Shown: positions 40,101 through 47,700 of the stretch, in pieces
Layout: each line of letters starts with the position of its first letter
Numbering within the stretch: the first letter of the stretch is position 1
Source: Cardiocondyla obscurior
Lineage: Eukaryota > Arthropoda > Insecta > Hymenoptera > Formicidae
Assembly: GCF_019399895.1 (NCBI RefSeq)
Contig: NC_091891.1
Span: 1,364,001 to 1,428,000 of the forward strand
DNA length: 64,000 nt
Direction of reading: 5' to 3'
Notes under the pieces: model-generated
Databases searched by the model: none
What the model saw: the letters and a program-made list of their open reading frames with translations, nothing else
Told to the model about the DNA's origin: nothing
Made by a program: the position numbers and the translations under genes

Positions 40101-41188
40101 AAAAAGCAGCTCGCGACTATAGTTATCTAAAAACCTGCCGAGTGCTCTGTAAAGTTATAATAAAATAGCACTGTAATATTGGTTTCTCTTATCCCGTAGA
40201 TATTATTATCGAAAAACGCGATAGTCCGCGTAAAGGTTTCGCGTATCGAGAGTAATATTCGTGCATTCTTAGAAGTCTACTTTCCCGGGATAAATTTCAA
40301 CGCGGCGCACGATACGCGCCGGTTAAGCGGGGCAACACGGCAATGCACTTAGGATAATGCTCAATTTTTAAGCTCGAGCGAAACTTCCTTGTTATTATTG
40401 CGCGATTGAGACGCGTTATCCAACGTCGCATATAAATCATGCAAGTCGCGCAGAAGAGAATTTACGTTCCTCAGTTGCCTCGTGAGATCAATGTTCCGCT
40501 CGTACGGCGCGCTTTGCCGTTCAAATGCTTTATTCACATTGCCTATAATTTTTTTATTGAGAACCCGCGCGTCTTTTCATAAGCCACTTTGCTTGTCAAA
40601 AAATCAGACTAACTCTATCGCGATAATAAAATTAAATTACCGTTTAAATTAAATGTACGTAATAATTGTTATAATTTACAACTCGATGAATAAGCATACC
40701 GGGATTTATTTCGTTACGCAATTATTTTTATTTCCAATCATTTTCTTCAAATTAAAAATAGAAGAATCAAACGATTTTTTCTTTTTTTTTTTTTCTTAAT
40801 ATTCATGACATGTATACATGGGATTTAACATCCGACGGCCGACTATCCTCGTCTCGTACTACTTTTTACTCGTTTGTCAGAGAGAACCAGGAGAACGATC
40901 AATCAGTCGCGCGATCGAGTGTAGGACGTGTCGAGCGTATCAACGTTTAAGAATCGATAGCTTAATGGCCCCGATGGCCATCCACGGTCGCCAGCTCCCT
41001 ACCTTGACCTCAGCTACCGCCGACAACCTTTCCTCTTCACGCCGCCACTTCTGATCCCTGTTTGCATCCGACCGATGATTCCTCACCAGACCGTTCAGAC
41101 TGCGATAGGACAGCAGCCGGCACATGTCGCTGGTGAGATCGGGCAGGCGATCTTTGCTGCAATCGCAGTGAAACTTGCGCTGCGGCAT
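4811..41188 (-). CDS. NLR-like NACHT-LRR protein, whole gene span (six exons)
   Basis: Spliced gene with exons 41188-41003, 21546-21356, 19711-19522, 12790-12182, 11971-11058 and 5192-4811 (or ending at a donor at 4903). Every intron has GT-AG ends and all phases match (0, 2, 0, 0, 2), giving one continuous frame of 823 codons if the stop at 4809-4811 region is used. Predicted layout: residues 1-62 unique N-terminus; 63-125 Pro/Cys/Ser-rich linker; about 127-190 pre-NACHT helical segment; 200-330 NACHT with Walker A 206-214 and Walker B VLFVLDGYDE 279-288; 380-392 HPLGWIMLCCLYQ; 393-510 winged helix/HD2 with IHMAVAEFLAAYYL at 491-504; about 640-790 leucine-rich repeats. This is the order of vertebrate NLR innate immune sensors, which are cytosolic and oligomerise through NACHT. 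That role is known for the family and only inferred here. No CARD, PYD or death domain is recognised. The paralogue or orthologue identity could not be determined. Confidence 0.85.
5193..11057 (-). other. intron 5 of NLR-like gene (about 5.9 kb)
   Basis: Bounded by GTGAGT and an acceptor ATTTCAG on the minus strand. The interior alternates AT-rich and moderately CpG-rich stretches with a (GA)n tract at 7717-7738. Short frames such as 5803-6219 on the plus strand lack any recognisable domain. No RNA gene or mobile element was supported. Confidence 0.75.
7717..7738. repeat. (GA)n tract
   Basis: Short GA repeat in intron 5 of the NLR-like gene. Confidence 0.9.
11058..11971 (-). CDS. NLR-like gene, exon 5 (winged helix, HD2, first LRRs)
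   Basis: 914 bases: 304 codons (residues 393-696) plus two bases. It opens DYGSLPTETSALVQAAVKC, the winged-helix start seen in NLRs (LP followed by a helix). RLEDFGKVSLAALREG (434-449) matches the conserved LxxLGxLAxxGL-type helix, and YTPIHMAVAEFLAAYYL (488-504) matches the FxHxSxQEFxAAxY signature of the NLR winged-helix/HD2 region. The C-terminal part (about 640-690) contains degenerate leucine-rich repeats, for example LEALEVVFQLERG and VKLVRITSL. The donor is AG followed by GTGAGT. The remaining AG joins the A that opens exon 6 to make Arg 697. Confidence 0.95.
11972..12181 (-). other. intron 4 of NLR-like gene (210 bp)
   Basis: Short AT-rich intron starting GTAAGA and ending with an uninterrupted T-run before GTCAG. 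It is the smallest intron of the gene and separates the NACHT and winged-helix exons between complete codons. Confidence 0.92.
12182..12790 (-). CDS. NLR-like gene, exon 4 (NACHT NTPase core)
   Basis: 609 bases, exactly 203 codons (residues 190-392), phase 0 at both ends. The acceptor is TTTCCAG and the donor is CAG followed by GTAAGA. Motifs in order: RVAVEGGPGSGRTTL (first strand and Walker A, 201-215); ALAFIVPLREL (NACHT motif II, 231-241); VLFVLDGYDECVGG (Walker B with the NACHT small-residue and double-acidic pattern, 279-292); ARILVTCSPS (sensor 1 region, 311-320); HPLGWIMLCCLY (the conserved proline and helix after NACHT, 380-391). Two departures are visible: the Walker A lysine is Arg (R212), and the usual sensor-1 TSRP arginine is replaced (TCSP). 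This is the most diagnostic exon of the gene. Confidence 0.95.
12791..19521 (-). other. intron 3 of NLR-like gene (about 6.7 kb)
   Basis: Bounded by GTGAGT after exon 3 and TTTCCAG before exon 4. It is AT-rich at both ends and more GC- and CpG-rich around 13.5-14.3 kb and 15.5-16.1 kb, where many short frames overlap on both strands. None of these frames has a recognisable domain or paired splice sites. No RNA gene or mobile element was recognised. Confidence 0.6.
19522..19711 (-). CDS. NLR-like gene, exon 3 (segment before NACHT)
   Basis: 190 bases encoding residues 127-189 after completing codon 126. The acceptor ends CTTGCAG and the donor is CAGG followed by GTGAGT. The translation begins FLKTFYRELGTRDPPHLPP and ends LENIKPDQIFAPVR, leading in phase 0 directly into the NACHT exon. 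The segment just before a NACHT P-loop in NLRs is usually a short helix and linker ending in hydrophobic residues before the first beta strand, and this fits. The codons are GC-rich, in contrast to the AT-rich introns on either side. Confidence 0.85.
19712..21355 (-). other. intron 2 of NLR-like gene (about 1.6 kb)
   Basis: Starts GTGAGT and ends in CCTTGCAG on the minus strand. It is mixed-composition sequence with no further exon, RNA gene or mobile element that I can support. A short inverted repeat, ATTTACC at 20254 and GGTAAAT at 20270, lies within it. Confidence 0.7.
21356..21546 (-). CDS. NLR-like gene, exon 2 (Pro/Cys-rich linker)
   Basis: 191 bases encoding residues 63-125 and two bases of codon 126. 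The acceptor is a clear pyrimidine tract ending TTGCAG, and the donor is AAG followed by GTGAGT at 21355. The frame read is ELERSYTLSTPGG, then a low-complexity stretch rich in Pro, Cys, Ser, Ala and Gly (CCPPCSPPPAPAA), then SPERDPLGRLL. The alternative frame hits TAA just before the donor, which supports the chosen one. The two leftover bases AG combine with the A opening exon 3 to give Arg. The segment is probably a flexible linker between the N-terminal part and NACHT. No function is assigned beyond that. Confidence 0.72.
25082..25140. repeat. (GA)n-rich purine tract
   Basis: Imperfect GA repeat with A and C interruptions, within intron 1. Another purine tract lies at about 24438-24468. 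Confidence 0.93.
25328..25349. repeat. short perfect inverted repeat with 4-base loop
   Basis: CGTTACCCC at 25328-25336 and GGGGTAACG at 25341-25349, separated by GGCG. This is a strong small hairpin in intron 1. Confidence 0.8.
27112..28224 (+). ncRNA. candidate spliced non-coding RNA, duplicated two-exon module
   Basis: Four exon-like blocks with good splice signals: 27112-27230 (TTTGTTTCAG before, GTAAGG after), 27377-27410 (TTACAG, GTGAGT), 27702-28058 (ATTACAG, GTAAGC) and 28181-28224 (TTACAG, GTAAGT). Block 1 resembles the end of block 3: both contain CTGAGAGGA, GGCATC and CGGCGGAGCAAC shortly before the donor. Block 2 resembles block 4, with TCACC near the start and AACTCCG within. 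So the exon pair is tandemly duplicated about 0.8 kb apart. All frames of block 1 contain stops, and the longest frame across blocks 3 and 4 is about 34 codons, so coding is unlikely. It lies antisense within intron 1 of the NLR-like gene. The first exon and promoter are not identified. They could lie at about 26.83-27.0 kb, where AG followed by GTATGT occurs near 26893. Confidence 0.45.
27709..27768 (+). ncRNA. 60-nt hairpin of pre-miRNA size
   Basis: Positions 27709-27731 pair with 27746-27768 over 23 consecutive base pairs, three of them G-U, leaving a 14-nt loop (27732-27745). The left arm core is TCTTTGGATTTTTATCTGAG and the right arm core is TTAGATAAAAATCCGAAGG. Because the mismatches to a perfect inverted repeat are all G-U wobbles on the plus strand, the plus-strand RNA folds better than the minus. 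The 5' arm begins UCUUUGG, as does the miR-9 family, but it diverges after that, so no family is assigned. The hairpin lies at the start of exon-like block 3. It could be a miRNA precursor or a local inverted duplication. Confidence 0.4.
31667..31681. repeat. (TC)n tract
   Basis: Short TC repeat in intron 1, followed by an A-run. Confidence 0.85.
34023..34049. repeat. short perfect inverted repeat
   Basis: ATGCATTTGC at 34023-34032 and its exact complement GCAAATGCAT at 34040-34049, with a 7-base spacer. Could be a hairpin or a paired binding site; intron 1. Confidence 0.8.
34226..34263. repeat. T-rich interrupted tract
   Basis: Runs of T separated by single A bases, giving a TTTTTTA-like repeat; intron 1. 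Confidence 0.9.
37124..37164. repeat. (TA)n microsatellite
   Basis: Uninterrupted alternating T and A for about 20 units, inside intron 1 of the NLR-like gene. Confidence 0.97.
41003..41188 (-). CDS. NLR-like gene, exon 1 (start codon exon)
   Basis: Encodes residues 1-62, beginning MPQRKFHCDCSKDRLPDL. The ATG at 41188 has G at -3, and the frame upstream closes at a TGA at 41230, so this is the first in-frame ATG of the exon. The exon ends in CAAG followed by GTAGGG, a good donor, after a complete codon, which matches the phase-0 start of the next exon. The segment is charged, carries cysteines near its start (C8, C10) and has a basic/acidic helical stretch near its end. It does not resemble a CARD, PYD or death domain. 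Nothing confirms that this exon joins exon 2 across 19.5 kb except frame, splice signals and strand. A further non-coding 5' exon may exist upstream. Confidence 0.6.
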
Positions 41189-41222
41189 CGCGCGATACGC
41201 ACACACACGCACAGTGTCGTTC

Positions 41223-41252
41223 TCACCTCACGTTGTCTTTGACATTCACCAT
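41223..41252 (-). other. short upstream ORF before the NLR-like start codon
   Basis: ATG at 41252 with A at -3 (GAAAATGG context) opens nine codons and stops at TGA (41225-41223), 35 bases before the main ATG and in a different frame from it. If transcribed it would be a short uORF able to dampen translation of the NLR-like protein. The same stretch contains GAG followed by GTGAGA (boundary 41227/41226), a good donor sequence, so it could instead be the end of an alternative first exon. Both readings are inference. Confidence 0.3.
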
Positions 41253-41748
41253 TTTCTCGTCAATTGATTAGAAACCTCCGAAGCACTTTAATTAATTACG
41301 AAAATCTCGACACGCCGTATAAACGAATACATCCTTTACAAAAAGAACAAAAAAAAGAATGTTGTTTATTATCGTGATTTTCCTTTAAAATGTTTTGTGT
41401 TTTAGACGTTGTTTATTTAAGCACGCGATTTATTTCTTTTACAAGCTGACTTTATTTAGGCGATTGTTCACCATCTAACTAGATTTGTCTAAAATTATAC
41501 GGGCACTGAATCAAATTAACTTAGTTTTATATAGGTAAAATGTTATTATTGATGACTTTCGTTTTACTCGATTTCAGAAATAATTGAGAAAATTAAATTT
41601 CGATGGTATTCGAGTTATAAATGAAATTTGCCGATTCACAATCCAGTTCACAATTAAACTTGTTACAGTTCATCGCAAAATTGATGAAATGTTTTATAAG
41701 AAAAATTCAATAAAATGTTATCTAAAAATTAATCTTGTATTTATATTA

Positions 41749-41774
41749 AAAAAAAATAAAAAAAAAAAAAAAAA
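41749..41774. repeat. A-rich homopolymer tract
   Basis: A-run with a single T interruption, about 560 bases upstream of the NLR-like start codon. Confidence 0.9.
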
Positions 41775-44700
41775 GATAATGGGTACATGAAAATATTTTA
41801 ATAAGTTGTATACCATGGGGCATAAAGCTAATAACATATTTCGAAAATAAAGAGATCGTGAACATAGGAAAGAATTTAAGTATTACGTAAAAAGCAATCT
41901 ATAAAATCAATGAGAATATATTCCTGGTGACGAAACGACACGATTCAGTCAGGCGTTACAACACGCTCGCGTAAAATTGGGACAATCGAAAAAGATGTCT
42001 GGGGGCTACACTGCTGTTTGGCACTGTTTCGTGTAAATCGGCGGCGAAAACCACTTTTCACCTTGTTCACGAGCCGGTATTTATCGACTACCTTTTGCTC
42101 GCTTTTCTACTTCAAACATTTACGAACGGAATCTTATGGCAATCATTAAATAAGTTTATATTTTTATATAATATTTAAATACCTAAAATAATTTTTTTAT
42201 TATTTGCAAATTTTTTTTAATATATTTGCCAAACGTAAAGTCAATTACTATAAATCAAACAATTACTTAATTTAATTACACTTAGTTTTGCGCACACATT
42301 GTTTTACGTATATGCACGTATGGCAATAGATTCAAAATATCGAAGCAAATACATTTATTTGAATTTTTCACCCCCGGCAAATCAGGCAATGAGCTACAGA
42401 AATAAAACAATGAAAACTACACGGCTGTTTACCTGAAAAAAGCGAGGGGGTGGTTTACTATTCGCGCTCGAGGGAACGTTGTGAAAAATCGTGCGATGAT
42501 CCACGAACGACTGGAGAGCGATGCTGAGCCGCGGGCAGTTCGTAGTTCGACGTTCGAGAAACGTTTAAAAATATCTGGGAACGTGAACGAGGTCATTTTG
42601 GGAAGACAAGGCGCGGAGGCCTTCGGAAGGTTGGAATTTACATAAACGAGGTCGAGATCGCGACTCGACGTGTATAATTTTGGACTTTAAAGAGGATATC
42701 TGCGCTCATTGATCATCCCCGTTTCGCTTTCGATACTTTTTCTTAAAAAAACGCTGAATTAATCCAAGCGTGTATTTTAGCTTGCAAAAAAAAACGTGTA
42801 GCTTTTGTTAAATAATTTAGTCCAATTTGATTTAAAATTAATATTGTCGACAAACTCTGGCAACAAAATTCTGACGGTTCTATTTGCAGTATTATCTATT
42901 TAAATGCATAAAATCTTTCTCCTACCATACAAATTTCATTCCATTTAATCATTATTGTATGTATATGGATCCATGTCTTCGTTTCAAAGACAGCGTGCAG
43001 AAACGAGGCACGGAATTACGCGCGCCTCGGCTTCTTCTCATAGACGTAGTGTAGGAACACGATATAAAGGATAATCCAATTTCGGGGGCTTTCTATCCGT
43101 GATAGCGAGTCGGGAAAAGACAAGGGCAAGCTCATAAAGTTCGGGCCCGGGGGAGCGCAATACTCCGCCAGGCAACAATGAAGAGAAGAAGGTGAAGGAG
43201 AAGGTGAAGATTTTCTAGAAGATTACGGATGTAATGTGCATTACGCAATTTAGTCGCTATGCCTGTCTCTTTTAACGACCCTAATTACGTTACTCATATC
43301 GACTTATTTATATTTCTAAAATTGTCATGGCACTGAAGAATTTACTTAAGAATTTCATAATATTCGTCAAATAAATTTTCCTTTATTTTAAAATTAATTA
43401 ATAATACTTAGCTGCTGCTTAAAAATTTTGCGGCCTTTAAATATGCCTACGTAATTATTTCATAAGTAAAATATGCATTGTTGGTGAAGATCTTAATCGA
43501 TTCTTTCAATAAATTTTATTCGCCTAAAACTGCGTGTACCGGAATTCCACGTGTAACGGACGGCAATTAAAGACGGTTGCAACGGAAGATAATCTGGGAA
43601 ATTACAAATTCGTTCGACTCCCTTTCCATCCTTTGGGACAGTCCTAATTAACTCGGCGCTACCGCACCCCGAAGAGAATATCCTTCGTTCGCCGGTTCAC
43701 GAAAACGTGCTTGACGATCTAGTTAGTTCGACCCGGAAATTTGGTGCTGTCCCCAACGGAGCTGGTAACACAGCTTGCACAAGGTGCAATTTAAATAAAG
43801 TTGGCATTTAGATATCGGAAGTAAAATCTGTTCGCATTGATACCTAAATTTTAAAATTTATAAAGAAATTTATATTAAAAGAAAATATCTTCGCTGCATC
43901 TGGGTTCTCGAAAAAGATGTGTGACCTTTCAAAAATTCAACGGCAGCCGATTGCATTTGGGCGCCGAAGTTCGAAAATTGCGAGGAAAACTTTAATATCG
44001 CGGGAAAACATGCGCGATGAGAAGTTATCGAAAGACGCGCGATACAAAAGTGAAAGAGTTCCCGATTTATATTTCCGCCGCTGAAAAATAGAAAAGCGTG
44101 TATGTCTCGCGTACCTCGCAAAGTTGCTTCGCGACAGCGTAACGTAGTTACGTGCCCGCCATATCCCTCCGTTACAACGTTTTAAAACATTTTACGGTTT
44201 CGATCTTACAACTCTGACAGAAATTTCGCTTCTAACGGTGTCATCATCGTCACGTTGGGCGTAACTTTAAACCCGCGCGAACAATCGTAACTGCACGCGT
44301 TGTAAGACTTGTAAAATGCCAATTCGCGAATCCAGTCTCTCGTGGAAACGGGACTTTCTTTTCGTCCGGCCGCTTAACTTAATAACGTCGCGACGAAACG
44401 TGAACAAAAGCTTAACAGGAAATTAAAACAGATTACGTCGCTGATAAGGTAAGAAGTTTTCTAATTAACAGTAAAATTTCTTCGCGGAATCGTCAGTAGC
44501 CGCGAAAATAATTTGTGAGTTTGTAATAATTCGCTGAGGAGAAATAATTGCTGTCATAAATGGTTTTGTTACCGTTATCGTGAAAAGTTGTATACGTAAT
44601 TACAGAGTAGTAAATTGTGAATTTATTATTTTATATTTATTCAAAAGTTTTCGACGCGATGCATTTGATGTATTTTATTAGTTTTACGCGAGATTTAATT

Positions 44701-47700
44701 GTGAGAAACTTATTAGTAACAATCGCGTGGTTTAAACGCAAAGAAAATAAGTTCTAATAAAAATATCTGTAGATCTCACGAATAAAATTAGAATCCTAAG
44801 CCGTTCTCAACTATTCTAGTCCCGTGCGACATTCCGCATTAATTTTCAAAATCAATTGATTTTAATTAAATTAAATTATACAGGTTTTGCCTTTTAAGCA
44901 TTGCGTTCTACCGTTTCGTTTTGGAATACTATATTTGTATCAAATATTAACCATTTTATGAACAAATTCTCAAAGGGTTTTAATGTTAAATTTTCGTAAT
45001 GCACGATTTACATAAATAATACAAATTAAATTTATGAATATTTATTTAAAATATATAAACTCATAATATACTGCGAATTCAGTCGACGGCTTTTTGATGC
45101 TGAGGCACAAATTTAGATATAAAATGAAATACACTCGCGTGAGAGAAGTCGGGCAAAAATTACAGAGATTCCATGGTGAAACCCAAGCGCGAGCAGGACG
45201 CGAAGCGCACAGTAGCTAACGTAAGATTTTTCAAGTCCAAGTCCGTACGTAACGCAATATTCCCGCAAAATCCGCTTATTCCGGCCCAGAAATTTCTGCC
45301 CCCGTTCCCGTAGCTGTAAATGGTTCGTGCCCTCGCAGCGGCGATGTCCTCGCGGTTTTCTTTCGCGGAGGGAAACAACGAAACGACCGTCCGCGATCGC
45401 GCAGCCGTTGCTAATCTAATAACGTTATCGCGTACACGCCGCGAGAAACAATGAGCACGATGCATCAAAACGAACCGCGGCGGCCAAAGACGCCGAGGAA
45501 ATTACCGGCGTCTCAATAAGAAAGGAAAATTTCATTCTTCTCCCGCGCAGCCGGCTTTATCGCGCCCGGAGTATAATAATTTTCTCTCGCGCGCAAAATT
45601 GAGGTAACAATGGAGTACGAGCGAGGATAAATAACGCCCGAACTGACTCCATCCAGCCCGCCGTGGGAATACCCCCGGAGATTCTTATTAAGATTCCACT
45701 TCATCCGTCGCTAGCAATCTATCTTGACCCGTTCGTGTTCCGAAATTTTAGTATTCCGAATGTTAATTTGACCGAAATTAATTATATCTCAGGGGTATCT
45801 CTTCGATTTCGTTGTTACCCATTACTCGTAATTTTCTCGGAAGGTATAATCAGCTCTTATTGTATCCGAGAGATAAGAACGATCGGACGAGTTCGCGAAG
45901 ACGGATAATGTGCTGATAATACGGTTATATACGTGGAGAAATGAAATCATCGCGTTTTACGGAAAACTTATGTTCCACCATGCAGCGTAGATATCGCAGA
46001 ACAAACGGTAACTTCGCTTAAAGACAAACATTTCGCAGAAAAGTTCTCAAGCGCTTGTGCCAGCTGCCGTAGTAAAAAGTTATATCGGGAACTTTTCTTC
46101 GGGATCCTAATATCCTACGAGAGACTCTATCGTTTAAGACAAATCTGGCGCAATCGTTTCGGCCAGATGTACTCGACTCTTTTTTTAACTTTTCACTGAC
46201 CCAACTGAATCTCGTCCTGGAGCGCACGCGATACAAAAATATTATTTCTAATTATTTAATAGTTACGATAACGATAAACATACAGGCTCAAAAAAAGTGT
46301 CCTTAAATTAAAAGAAAATAATTTATCATCTCTATCGAAACTTTACAAATTTCATGCAGTATTATCTTATTGGTGTATGAAAATCGATATCCGCAATTTC
46401 CTTTTATCAGCGTAACGAAAGTTATGTGCTGAAAGTTAAGTGCGAATTCCGGTATATTAATTTTCCCTGCGTTCTTCGTCGTAGCGATCCCTCGGCAAGA
46501 TTTTCGCAATATTAACGTCTCGATCGAATGTTCAATAAATAGCACACGGTTAATTACTCGCGTTGTGCGCGAACTAGCAACGCGTATGTATTTATACCGG
46601 CGTATTTACGGTCGTCGCGCATTCTGTCTGGTCGTTGGCGATAAGATCGTTAAATTCCGTCGTTCTCTCTAATCGCGACGCATCGCCGATGTTTAGCTGC
46701 GAACGGTGTTGAATGCGAGTGCCGCGCGCAAATACTAGCCCGCCCGAATAAGCGTTACGTCGGTCGGATGAGCAAGGTCTGCAAACAGATGAGCACACAA
46801 AAGCTCATACGCCGTCATCGAACCACCTGCGAAAACGTCAAAGGCTGTCTCTCTCGGCGTGCGCGCGGCGCAATATCGCGGGTCGCGACTCGCGGCAAAT
46901 TAATTGGCCCGATTATCGTTCGCCGGGACGTTGCCTCAATTAGTCTCGCAGGACGTATCGCGGATGCACCTGCATGAAATTCGTATTCGCCTTTCGTAAT
47001 CGGGAGGCGTGCGCGCACGAGATGCGCCTCGCGAAGATCGTTACGAGTGAAAATACGTTCCGACATGGAAAATTTCAGAATTAAAAATTTTCCGTGCTAA
47101 CATCACTTCTGTATTTCAGATCTCTCGTTACTTTTCCTTCGTATTTTTCCATTCGAAATGTATCATATTTTCAGTAGTTACGTTAAGCGTAATAAAATAT
47201 CTAAATTAAAAAAAAAAAGTATACATTTAATAACCATTTCTATTTAGTACGTTGGTTATACAATTATAATTTTTTTTACAACTTTTAATTATAATAATTA
47301 AAAAAAAAAAGTCACGTCAAGATTTGAACGCCAGGTAAATAATCTTACTTCGCCACGGAGATCTTTATGCGTTGCCTTCCGGTAAACAACATTACCCATG
47401 TACGTAGATAGAATCGCGGAGACCGTTTGCGATTCGCATCGCGGCTTTTCGATGACTCGTTATTTTTGCTAATGGCGATATTAGCCGCTCGAAAAATTGC
47501 GATCGTTACAAGCCACCGACTTCGCCCGACGCGCAAGGCTAAACGATGGCAAGATGAAATCGCGAAAGCGTGAACGGGCGTGGTAAAACGCGTTCTAACG
47601 GTTAACTATCGCCTCGAGACAAACTAACGACGAAGTAACGAGATGTACTACGATGGCCCGGCCAATTTTCCAGGACGCTATGGAATAATTGCGGCCGGAA

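Larger units (their letters stand above)
21547..41002 (-). other. intron 1 of NLR-like gene (about 19.5 kb)
   Basis: Begins with GTAGGG (minus strand) after 41003 and ends with a pyrimidine-rich acceptor TTGCAG before 21546. It is mostly AT-rich, with several homopolymer and dinucleotide tracts. The only structured content found is on the plus strand at 27112-28224 (duplicated exon-like module with hairpin). Moderately GC-rich patches at about 29300-29700 and 38570-38900 carry overlapping short frames on both strands without domain similarity. No coding exon of the NLR-like gene was recognised inside, and none is needed to keep frame. Confidence 0.55.
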
